A stretch of DNA of 64,000 nucleotides, from NCBI RefSeq assembly GCF_000622385.1, contig NZ_JASD01000008.1:124001-188000 (forward strand). The letters are read 5' to 3'. A program made the position numbers and the translations under genes. The stretch's first letter is position 1, and each line of letters opens with the position of its first letter. The DNA comes from Sulfitobacter noctilucicola. GTDB taxonomy: Bacteria > Pseudomonadota > Alphaproteobacteria > Rhodobacterales > Rhodobacteraceae. This document shows, piece by piece, positions 19,080-26,378 of the stretch. The notes under the pieces were generated by a model that was given only the letters and a program-made list of their open reading frames with translations, was not told the origin of the DNA and did not search any database.

Positions 19080-20681
19080 TTAAACCGCGTTATGTTGTTC
19101 TTGTTCGGCTGCGCGGTCAGCGAGCCATTGTTCCAGTGATGCAATCTCTTCGTCTGACATACGCAGCCCCAGTTTTGAGCGCCGCCACACAATATCGTCT
19201 GCCTTGCGGGCAAACTCGCGCTCAACCAGCCAGTTGGCCTCACGCGCAGTCAGGTCAGCACCGAAGTTCTGTCCCAGATCCTCGGCTGTTTTCGCTTCGC
19301 CCAACACATCAAAACTCTCCGTGCCGTAGGCTTTGATCAACCGTGCCGCCCAGCGCTCGGACAGGAATGAGTACTGCGCACAAAGCTTCTCACGCAGCGC
19401 ATCAACACCATCGACTGCAAAATCACCCCCGGGCAGGGCCACACCCGCTGTCCAGGGGTCGCGGGCCTCTTCGAAGAATGGCACGATCTTTTCCAGCGCG
19501 GATTCTGCCAGCTTGCGGTACGTGGTAATCTTGCCGCCAAAAACGTTCAGGATCGGCGCACCGGCTGACTGGTCAACCTTGAGCACATAATCACGCGTCG
19601 CTGCCGTGGCAGAGCTGGCCCCGTCATCGTAAAGCGGGCGCACCCCCGAATAGGTCCAGACGACATCATCGACTGTAACCGGATTCTTAAAATAATTCGA
19701 CGCGAAATTCAGCAGATAATCACGTTCTTCCGGTGTGCAGACCGGCTTTTCGCTGACATCTGTATGTTCTGCATCGGTCGTGCCGATCAGCGTGAAATCG
19801 TTCTCGTAAGGGATCGTAAAGATGATCCGGCCATCTTCCCCCTGAAAGAAGTAGCACTTGTCGTGGTCATATAGCTTGCGGGTCACGATGTGACTGCCCC
19901 GCACAAGACGTACACCTTCGCTTGAATTGATGCGCACGGTGTTGCGGATGACGTTCTCGACCCACGGCCCGCCCGCATTGACCAGCATTTTCGCGCGTAC
20001 CTGACGGGTCTGGCCGTTATCGCGATCCTCTAGTGTCACCTGCCACACGCCGTTGACTTGCTCGGCTGCGATGACCTTGGTGCGCACATTGATACGCGCA
20101 CCACGCGCCTGTGCATCGCGGGCATTCAGGACAACCAGACGGCTGTCTTCGATCCAGCAGTCCGAATATTCATATGCTTTCTCAAAACGATCCTGCAGCG
20201 GATTACCTTCAGGCGTGCCGCGCAACGAGATCGAAGTGGTGCCTTTCAGTATCTGACGACCGCCCAGATTGTCGTACATGAACAATCCCAGCCGGATCAG
20301 CCATGCGGGACGGCGGCCTTTCATCCATGGCATCACAACATTCAGAAGTTTTGATGTGGGGGTATCCCCCTCAAACCGCATGTCTGGATGGAAAGGCAGA
20401 ACGAACCGCATCGGCCAAGAGATATGCGGCATGGCCTTTAGCAGTGTTTCCCGCTCGACCAGCGCCTCACGGACAAGCCGGACTTCCCAATACTCAAGAT
20501 ACCGCAACCCGCCGTGAAAGAGCTTGGTTGAGGCAGAGGATGTGGCAGACGCCAGATCATTCATTTCGGCCAGTTCAACGGTGAAGCCACGGCCCACCGC
20601 ATCACGTGCGATGCCACAGCCGTTGATCCCGCCACCGATGACGAACAGGTCCAGAATGTCGTGATCTGCACGTTGATCCAA
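19080..20681 (-). CDS. glpD: Glycerol-3-phosphate dehydrogenase, FAD-dependent
   Basis: A membrane-associated flavoenzyme oxidising glycerol-3-phosphate to dihydroxyacetone phosphate and feeding the quinone pool. The FAD-binding DLFVIGGGINGCGIARDA lies at the N-terminus, and SASTKLFHGGLRYLE follows, as in other GlpD. I chose the TTG at 20681: it has GGGGGAGG with five bases of spacing, and the protein (533 residues) then begins just before the FAD motif. The frame is open to another TTG at 20798 without a good ribosome site, which would add 39 unlike-family residues and swallow the putative GlpR operators. No in-frame ATG lies before the FAD motif. First gene of the glycerol operon. Confidence 0.9.
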   Translation of the reverse strand: MDQRADHDILDLFVIGGGINGCGIARDAVGRGFTVELAEMNDLASATSSASTKLFHGGLRYLEYWEVRLVREALVERETLLKAMPHISWPMRFVLPFHPDMRFEGDTPTSKLLNVVMPWMKGRRPAWLIRLGLFMYDNLGGRQILKGTTSISLRGTPEGNPLQDRFEKAYEYSDCWIEDSRLVVLNARDAQARGARINVRTKVIAAEQVNGVWQVTLEDRDNGQTRQVRAKMLVNAGGPWVENVIRNTVRINSSEGVRLVRGSHIVTRKLYDHDKCYFFQGEDGRIIFTIPYENDFTLIGTTDAEHTDVSEKPVCTPEERDYLLNFASNYFKNPVTVDDVVWTYSGVRPLYDDGASSATAATRDYVLKVDQSAGAPILNVFGGKITTYRKLAESALEKIVPFFEEARDPWTAGVALPGGDFAVDGVDALREKLCAQYSFLSERWAARLIKAYGTESFDVLGEAKTAEDLGQNFGADLTAREANWLVEREFARKADDIVWRRSKLGLRMSDEEIASLEQWLADRAAEQEQHNAV

Positions 20682-20773
20682 AACAGCCTCCCCCCGACTT
20701 TTTGTGCCCGAAACGCCAGCTTCAGGATGCCGCCCAATAGGCAATAGTTCCACCAACCGGTCAAGATCGAATG

Positions 20774-20869
20774 TTCGTTTATATTCGCTTTCGTTCAAAC
20801 ACCTGATAAATCAACAAAATCCCCACCGAATTTTGCGAATTCACCTTCAATGCTGTTAAAACGAAAGCG
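20774..20869. promoter_or_regulatory. Candidate GlpR operator region between glpD and glpR
   Basis: The 10-mer CGCTTTCGTT (20786-20795) recurs as its exact reverse complement AACGAAAGCG (20860-20869), 64 bases apart. Around the first are TTCG words at 20774, 20784 and 20790; around the second are CGAA words at 20827, 20836 and 20862. TTCG/CGAA-type half-sites are the kind bound by DeoR-family GlpR repressors. The arrangement would let one regulator control both divergent units, possibly by looping. Confidence 0.55.
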
Positions 20870-20930
20870 TGGCGTCTTGACGAGTCGGCGTTCAGCGTCA
20901 TTGTTGGACGACACTGAAGGGATGCAACGA

Positions 20931-21689
20931 ATGGTCTCGACCTTTCGACAAAAAGAGATAATCGAGCTGGCCCGCAAAGATGGTAAAGTCACCGTCGACG
21001 GTCTGGCCCAGCTTTACGATGTCACCGTACAAACCATCCGGCGCGATCTGTCCGAACTTGCTGATCTGGGGCGGCTTGAACGCGTGCATGGCGGTGCCGT
21101 GGTCCCATCGGGCGTTGTGAACCTTGTCTACGATGAACGGCGCCGGATGAACGAGGAAGGCAAAAAAGCCATCGCGCGCGCCTGTGCTGAGAGAATATCA
21201 AACGGTGCGTCTGTCTTTATGAATATCGGGACAAGCACCGAAGCCGTTGCGCATGAGCTGCTGGATCACGAAAATCTGCTGGTGGTGACGAACAACCTCA
21301 ACATCGCAAACACGCTGGCGGCAAACCACAGTTGCGAGATTATCCTGACGGGTGGCGTGTTGCGCCGCGCTGACGGCGGCTTGGTCGGTGGGCTGACCGC
21401 GGATATGGTGCGGCAATTCAAGTTCGATTATTCGGTCTTGGGCTGTTCCGCGATTGATGAGGACGGCGATCTGCTTGATTTTGACGGACAAGAAGTTCTG
21501 GTCAGCCGCACGGCGATTGGGCGGTCGCGGAACGTCATGGTCGTCGCGGATCACACCAAACTTCAACGCAAGGCACCTTTGACAATCTGCGGGTTGAGCG
21601 ACGTGAACGTCTGGTTCACTGACGGTGCCTTGCCGGACAAACTGGCACAAGATTGCGCCGACTGGGGCACAGATGTCGTTCTGGTATAG
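20931..21689 (+). CDS. glpR: DeoR-family transcriptional regulator of the glycerol locus
   Basis: A 252-residue repressor. The N-terminal winged HTH reads VTVDGLAQLYDVTVQTIRRD and is followed by LGRLERVHGGAV; the C-terminal DeoR sensor domain has FMNIGTSTEAVAHEL. Family members respond to phosphorylated sugars, so glycerol-3-phosphate is the likely ligand. The ATG at 20931 has GAAGGG 9 bases upstream and is preferred over the ATG at 20922, which sits too close to it. It is divergent from glpD and followed after 18 bases by a permease gene. Confidence 0.88.
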   Translation: MVSTFRQKEIIELARKDGKVTVDGLAQLYDVTVQTIRRDLSELADLGRLERVHGGAVVPSGVVNLVYDERRRMNEEGKKAIARACAERISNGASVFMNIGTSTEAVAHELLDHENLLVVTNNLNIANTLAANHSCEIILTGGVLRRADGGLVGGLTADMVRQFKFDYSVLGCSAIDEDGDLLDFDGQEVLVSRTAIGRSRNVMVVADHTKLQRKAPLTICGLSDVNVWFTDGALPDKLAQDCADWGTDVVLV

Positions 21690-21707
21690 TCTTCCCCGTT
21701 CGCGCAG

Positions 21708-22583
21708 ATGAAGTCCGTCACCAATAGGGGCTGGCTCTTTGTCCTGCCGTCCGCACTGATCCTGTCGCTGGTGGGTCTGGTGCCACTCGTTACGGTCATA
21801 AACTATTCATTCTTCGAGATATTCATTCTCGACCAACGCTTTTGGGTCGGGACCGAGTGGTATGCCGAGATCATAACCTCCGGCCGCTTCTGGTCCAGTT
21901 TCGGGCGCAGCCTTTTGTTCTCTGCGCTTGTACTGTGCATCCAGATCCCGCTCGGTATCGCCATCGCCCTTTGTATTCCCAAACGCCAACTCTGGGTGGG
22001 GTTCGCGCTTGCTGGCGTGGCGCTGCCACTTCTTGTTCCATGGAATATGATCCCTGCGCTCTGGCTGAGCCTGATGAACCCTGACAGCGGTATTATCGGC
22101 GGGCTGCTTGCTTCTGCCGGTTGGACTGGCGGTTGGAAAACGTCTGCGGTTCAGACATGGATCGTGTTATTGGCGATGGACACCTGGCACTGGACCAGTC
22201 TGGTGATCCTGCTGTGTTACTCCGCGCTGACAACAATCCCGCCTGCCTATTACCAAGCCGCCGCCATCGACGGTGCGGGCCCTTGGCAGATCTTCCGCCA
22301 TATCCAGCTGCCGGCGCTGACGCATGTCCTTTTGATGGCCGTCCTCTTGCGTTTTATGGATTCCTTTATGATCTACGCTGAGGCGTTTCCGATCAACGCA
22401 GGCGGCCCTGATGGCGCAACCACATTTCTAGCTGTCGATCTTGGCGAAGACATCAAGGCGTTCAACTATGGCCCGTCCGCCGCCCGCTCTGTCATCTACT
22501 TTCTGATCGTTGTTTTGGTCGCATGGACATTTACCAAAGCGCAGACCCGCCTTGACCGCGACGCAAAAGAGGTCGCTTCATGA
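21708..22583 (+). CDS. ABC transporter permease paralogous to GlpP
   Basis: A 291-residue six-helix permease. It clearly resembles GlpP of the minus-strand operon: LLRFMDSFMIYAEAF against LLRFMDSFMIYTEPF, DTWHWTSLVILLCYSAL against DVWHWTSLVALLAYAGL, and the same EAA-loop position. It follows glpR by 18 bases and overlaps the next permease by four bases (ATGA). There is no ATPase or binding-protein gene next to it, which is unusual for this transporter type. It probably uses GlpS/GlpT or proteins encoded elsewhere. The substrate is presumably glycerol or a similar polyol. Confidence 0.87.
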   Translation: MKSVTNRGWLFVLPSALILSLVGLVPLVTVINYSFFEIFILDQRFWVGTEWYAEIITSGRFWSSFGRSLLFSALVLCIQIPLGIAIALCIPKRQLWVGFALAGVALPLLVPWNMIPALWLSLMNPDSGIIGGLLASAGWTGGWKTSAVQTWIVLLAMDTWHWTSLVILLCYSALTTIPPAYYQAAAIDGAGPWQIFRHIQLPALTHVLLMAVLLRFMDSFMIYAEAFPINAGGPDGATTFLAVDLGEDIKAFNYGPSAARSVIYFLIVVLVAWTFTKAQTRLDRDAKEVAS

Positions 22584-23377
22584 TGCTGCGCCGTGCGTTG
22601 AAAACCTTTGCCCTGCTGGCGTTCCTCATCTGGAGCATTCTGCCCCTGACGCAAATGGCCTTGCTCAGTTTCATTTCGACCTTGCCGCAGCCGGGTATTG
22701 AAGTGGGAAGCCTGACGTTGAGCAACTATGCAGGCATTCTAGGCAATCCCGCCCTTGCCTCGGCTTTTGCCAATTCAATCGCTTATGTGCTGATCAACAT
22801 ATGCATCACGCTACCAGTCGCAATTCCGGCAGCTTATGCGTTTTCGCGCATGTCTTTTGCGGGGGACCGCCAGCTTTTCTTTGCCTTCATCGCGTTGCGC
22901 ATAACGCCCCCGGTTGTTCTGACCCTGCCGATCTTTCAGCTGTTCTCGGCACTTGGTATTGTGAATTCGGTCTTTGGCATTGCCTTGGCCCACTGCCTGT
23001 TCACGCTTCCTGTATCCATCTGGATTTTGCAGAGCTTCGTATCGGCCGTCCCGCGCGAACTGGATGAAACAGCTTTCCTCGATGGCTATTCCCGCCCGCG
23101 CTTTATCTGGACGTTTCTTTTGCCGCAGATCGCCCCGGGCATCGCCGTCACTGCGTTTTTCTGCTTCATGTTTTCATGGGTCGAGGTCGTCTTCGCCCGC
23201 ATCCTGACCACCACCAACGGCAAGCCGATCAGCATGGCAATCAGCGCCCTATTCGGATTTCAGACCGACATCGGTTTGGTGATGGCCGTCACAACCGCTT
23301 CGATGATACCCGGTGCGCTTTTGCTCTTTGCCATGCGGAACCACTTGTCACGGGGGTTCCGCATCGGGAGGCTTTAG
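22580..23377 (+). CDS. ABC transporter permease paralogous to GlpQ
   Basis: A 265-residue MalG-like permease with EAA loop PRELDETAFLDGYSRPRFIW, matching GlpQ's PKEIDETAYIDGYSFPRFF. Both permeases share the segment GIAVTAFFCFMFSWVE / GIGVTAFFLFMFSWVE, and both have the trait of ending in G-F-x-x-G-R-[LV]. Start overlaps the previous permease by four bases. Together with the gene at 21708 it looks like a duplicated, diverged GlpPQ pair placed behind glpR. Confidence 0.87.
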   Translation: MMLRRALKTFALLAFLIWSILPLTQMALLSFISTLPQPGIEVGSLTLSNYAGILGNPALASAFANSIAYVLINICITLPVAIPAAYAFSRMSFAGDRQLFFAFIALRITPPVVLTLPIFQLFSALGIVNSVFGIALAHCLFTLPVSIWILQSFVSAVPRELDETAFLDGYSRPRFIWTFLLPQIAPGIAVTAFFCFMFSWVEVVFARILTTTNGKPISMAISALFGFQTDIGLVMAVTTASMIPGALLLFAMRNHLSRGFRIGRL

Positions 23378-23381
23378 CGGA

Positions 23382-24158
23382 TCATTTCTTTTGCATATCT
23401 TCGATCATCTTCAACACACGCCCGCGCGGCAAAAGCGGGATAACCCAGTTTACAAGAAAGCTCAGCCCCTTCTCATTCACGGTCGCGCGATCTCCGCGCA
23501 TCATCGCGTCATAGCCGTGTTTGGCTACAGACTCAGGCGTCTTCCCACCCCCTGCCACCAGCTTTGTGCCATCAAGTTCTGCACGTTTCGCAAAGTTTGT
23601 TTTCACATATCCCGGTGCCAACAAAGTTGCCGTCACTCCGGTGCCCTTCAACTCATGCGCCAGCGCCTCTGTGTAAGACCGCACAAATGCCTTCGTCGCA
23701 AAATAGACGGCCTGATAAGGACCGGGCATGAAGCCTGCTGTTGATCCTACGTTCAAGATGCGCCCGCTTCCTTTCGCGACCATATCACGCCCTACCAGAT
23801 GGCATAGCGCCACCAGGGCCTGAACATTCAGGTCCGTCATTGCTTGTTCTTCCTCCAACGACCGGTCCAGATGTTTGCCCTGTCCGCCAAAGCCTGCGTT
23901 GTTGATAAGCACATCAATCGTCAGACCAGCCGCCTGCACCTCTCCATAGAGGGTCAGAGCGCCATCCGGCTTGCCCAAATCGGCAGCAAAGACGTGTACT
24001 TTAATGCCATGTGCGGTTTCCAGCTCGGATTTGAGCGCATCAAGTGCGTCTTTGCCTCGCGCAGTCACGATCACATCGCCGCCCTTGCCCGCGTGGTATC
24101 GCGCAAAGGCTTCTCCGATGCCCGACGACGCACCTGTGATTAATGCAGTATTCCCCAT
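23382..24158 (-). CDS. Short-chain dehydrogenase/reductase
   Basis: A 258-residue classical SDR. The NAD(P)-binding motif TGASSGIGEAFARYHAGKG lies at the N-terminus, NNAG follows in DVLINNAGFGG, and the catalytic Ser, Tyr and Lys lie in NVGSTAG and YFATKAF. The frame is open for 129 codons upstream of the ATG at 24158, but that part lies over the cupin gene and is not SDR-like. The substrate is unknown. It converges with the permease pair (4 bases between stops) and is divergent from the cupin gene. Confidence 0.88.
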   Translation of the reverse strand: MGNTALITGASSGIGEAFARYHAGKGGDVIVTARGKDALDALKSELETAHGIKVHVFAADLGKPDGALTLYGEVQAAGLTIDVLINNAGFGGQGKHLDRSLEEEQAMTDLNVQALVALCHLVGRDMVAKGSGRILNVGSTAGFMPGPYQAVYFATKAFVRSYTEALAHELKGTGVTATLLAPGYVKTNFAKRAELDGTKLVAGGGKTPESVAKHGYDAMMRGDRATVNEKGLSFLVNWVIPLLPRGRVLKMIEDMQKK

Positions 24159-24227
24159 TTCATATCCCTTTTCGTTTGGCTCATGTGATGTAGGTTGTCC
24201 CCAGAGAGCAAGCTCAAAGGACACGCC

Positions 24228-24626
24228 ATGATTATTCACCCCGCCGGATCGCGCCCCTCCAGTCGGCCGAACCCCGACTATTTTACCGGCACCGTTCGCA
24301 TGGACCCCTTGATGTCGGCCCCCGCGCCTGCCCGCCTGAATGCCTTGTCCGTCACGTTCGAGCCGGGAGCGCGCACAGCGTGGCACACCCACCCACTGGG
24401 GCAAACGTTGATCGTGACCGCTGGTCTGGGCCTTGCGCAGAAAGAAGGAGATCCGATCCAGACCATCAGACCGGGCGATGTGATCTGGTTTGCGCCCGGA
24501 GAAAAGCACTGGCATGGCGCATCTGCGGACTGCGCCATGACGCATATCGCGCTTCAGGAAGAGCTGGATGGCTCGGCTGCTGACTGGCTGGAAAAGGTTT
24601 CAGACGCGCAATACAGCGGCACATAA
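24228..24626 (+). CDS. Cupin-domain protein
   Basis: A 132-residue single-domain cupin. Metal-binding motif 1 reads [18 protein letters not shown] and motif 2 is [16 protein letters not shown]. The C-terminal segment is like carboxymuconolactone decarboxylase-associated or quercetinase-type small cupins. The enzymatic role is not deducible. The ATG at 24228 has AAAGG 7 bases upstream, and eleven further upstream codons in the frame are ignored. It is divergent from the SDR gene with about 70 bases between starts and may be coregulated with it. Confidence 0.85.
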   Translation: MIIHPAGSRPSSRPNPDYFTGTVRMDPLMSAPAPARLNALSVTFEPGARTAWHTHPLGQTLIVTAGLGLAQKEGDPIQTIRPGDVIWFAPGEKHWHGASADCAMTHIALQEELDGSAADWLEKVSDAQYSGT

Positions 24627-24648
24627 AATCGTCCATCCCCCGACGGGC

Positions 24649-25002
24649 CTAGGTATGCGACAGGATATTCAGCACCCGCCCCGTCGGGTCAGCGATGAAG
24701 AACCGCCTGACGCCCCATGGCTCATGGGTAAGCGGATACACCAGATTGATGCCGAGCGCTTGCACGCGCCGCAGAACTTCATCCAGATCGTCGACTTCGA
24801 TTGACAGTTGCGGCACCGGGGTCCCCGATCCGCCTTCGCTTGCCAGCGATACCTGAACCGGCGAAGGGGCATCGCCACCCAGCGTCATGATCCAGCCCTG
24901 ATCCATCAACACATCCAGATCAAACAACGCGGTATAAAACGCACCAAGCCCTTTTGGGTCATCAGTGCTCAAATCCGCAACGATGCGTTTTACCTTTACC
25001 AT
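24649..25002 (-). CDS. VOC-family (glyoxalase/bleomycin resistance-like) protein
   Basis: A 117-residue single VOC fold with the typical beginning VKRIVADLSTDDPKGLGAFY and the C-terminal PWGVRRFFIADPTGRVLNIL, ending in the pattern of glyoxalase/dioxygenase superfamily proteins. Metal ligands cannot be assigned with confidence and the substrate is unknown. It is convergent with the cupin gene and 12 bases downstream of the membrane-anchored protein gene on the same strand. Confidence 0.8.
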   Translation of the reverse strand: MVKVKRIVADLSTDDPKGLGAFYTALFDLDVLMDQGWIMTLGGDAPSPVQVSLASEGGSGTPVPQLSIEVDDLDEVLRRVQALGINLVYPLTHEPWGVRRFFIADPTGRVLNILSHT

Positions 25003-25014
25003 CGTGAAAAAACC

Positions 25015-25389
25015 TCAAACGTAGTCATGCCACCACAGCCAAAGCACAAAGACTGCGACCACCACCAGCAGGTTGAATACGATAGCACCCGCTATCCCCA
25101 GAATGCGGCCTTTGCGACGGTCTGCCACATCGATACCATCCAGATAAGTCACGCAAACATTATAGGCTTGTGAAACACGCGCCCCGTCCATCTGACGCGC
25201 AAGCTTGGGATGAGCGCCAAAACGCTCCGCCTCCACCAGCACTTGGGCCTGCTTCTGGACCCGGCGCGGCAAACGCCGGCCCGCTTTCAGGATCATCCGC
25301 GACAGCGGTCGTTGTTTGATCCCGAACTTTGCATGAAGCAGAGCCTTTACCGCCTCGACCTTGCGCGTGATATCCTTTGCGTCCAACAT
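25015..25389 (-). CDS. Small protein with C-terminal membrane anchor
   Basis: A 124-residue protein of unknown function. Residues 1-95 are hydrophilic and rich in Arg/Lys (PLSRMILKAGRRLPRRVQKQ). A single hydrophobic helix follows (IAGAIVFNLLVVVAVFVLWL) with a short tail WWHDYV, so it is a tail-anchored inner-membrane protein. The ATG at 25389 is used, as six further codons upstream add nothing. It is divergent from the alpha/beta hydrolase, with 53 bases between starts. Confidence 0.7.
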   Translation of the reverse strand: MLDAKDITRKVEAVKALLHAKFGIKQRPLSRMILKAGRRLPRRVQKQAQVLVEAERFGAHPKLARQMDGARVSQAYNVCVTYLDGIDVADRRKGRILGIAGAIVFNLLVVVAVFVLWLWWHDYV

Positions 25390-25442
25390 ACCGTCTTCTA
25401 AACCCACTGGTGCAAGGCCCGCAATGCCGCTACCCCTGCTGC

Positions 25443-26207
25443 ATGCTTTCTTATTCCGAACACGGCACGCCTGCCCCCGACCATCCAGCCCTGATTATCG
25501 CCCATGGCCTCTACGGGTCGGGCCGTAACTGGGGCGTGATTGCCAAGCGCCTTTCAGACACCCGCCATGTCATCACACCGGACATGCGCAACCACGGCAC
25601 CAGCCCGCGCGAGACAAGTCAAAGCTATCCGGACATGGCCCGTGATCTCGCCGACCTCGCATCGCACATCGGCGCACCGGTCGATCTGTGTGGCCACTCG
25701 ATGGGCGGCAAAGCGGCCATGGCAATGGCGCTCACGCAACCTTCCCTAATTCGGAAGCTCATCATCGCCGACATCGCGCCCGTCGCCTACGGCCATAGCC
25801 AGCAAGGCATGATCGACGCCATGCGCAGCGTTGACCTGTCTCGCGTCGACCGCCGCTCCGATGCGGCAGAACAACTGGCCGATGCGGGGATCGAGCCTGC
25901 GCTACAGAGCTTTTTCACCCAGTCCCTCGACGTCCCCGCAAAAGCATGGCGTCTTAACCTTGATGTACTTGAGGCCGAGATGACCAAAATTATCGGGTGG
26001 CCGGAAGACATGACCGGCACATTCGACGGCCCTACCCTGTTTCTATCAGGCGGCGCATCGGACTATGTGCGCACCGAACACCGCCCGCACATCAAGTCAC
26101 TTTTCCCCAACGCCCGTTTCGCAAAAATACCCGATACCGGCCATTGGTTGCACGCTGAAAATCCCCGCGCCTTCGAGGCAACAGTGCGCGCTTTTCTCGA
26201 CGCTTGA
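25443..26207 (+). CDS. Alpha/beta-fold hydrolase (YbfF-type esterase)
   Basis: A 254-residue soluble hydrolase. The oxyanion segment is IIAHGLYGSGRNWGVIAKRL, the nucleophile elbow is DLCGHSMGGKAAMA (Ser in GHSMG), and the catalytic His is in DTGHWLHAENP. DMRNHGTSPRE is typical of the YbfF/acyl-esterase branch. The frame begins 22 codons upstream, but the ATG at 25443 gives the family N-terminus. The physiological ester is unknown. Confidence 0.85.
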   Translation: MLSYSEHGTPAPDHPALIIAHGLYGSGRNWGVIAKRLSDTRHVITPDMRNHGTSPRETSQSYPDMARDLADLASHIGAPVDLCGHSMGGKAAMAMALTQPSLIRKLIIADIAPVAYGHSQQGMIDAMRSVDLSRVDRRSDAAEQLADAGIEPALQSFFTQSLDVPAKAWRLNLDVLEAEMTKIIGWPEDMTGTFDGPTLFLSGGASDYVRTEHRPHIKSLFPNARFAKIPDTGHWLHAENPRAFEATVRAFLDA

Positions 26208-26318
26208 GCCGCAGACCCTTTCTGCTTGGCTAATACCCTTAGGGGTTGGGTGCTGAACCCGGTCTGGCGTTTGTTCCTGCGCAAGCGCCAGTTAAGCCCT
26301 GCTGTCCAGCAATCCCTC

Positions 26319-26346
26319 TTGCACCCAGACGCCCCATGCCTATAAC
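26319..26346 (+). promoter_or_regulatory. Sigma-70-type promoter of carB
   Basis: TTGCAC (26319-26324), 16 bases, TATAAC (26341-26346), 33 bases before the carB ATG. Both boxes are close to consensus and there is no other gene in the 171-base gap. Confidence 0.55.
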
Positions 26347-26378
26347 GCGGCTAATTTGCATTTTATTGGGGGCCTCCG

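Noticed and set aside
20682..20798. 39-codon N-terminal extension of glpD from the TTG at 20798
   Set aside because: No good ribosome site, residues unlike GlpD, and it covers the putative operator cluster.
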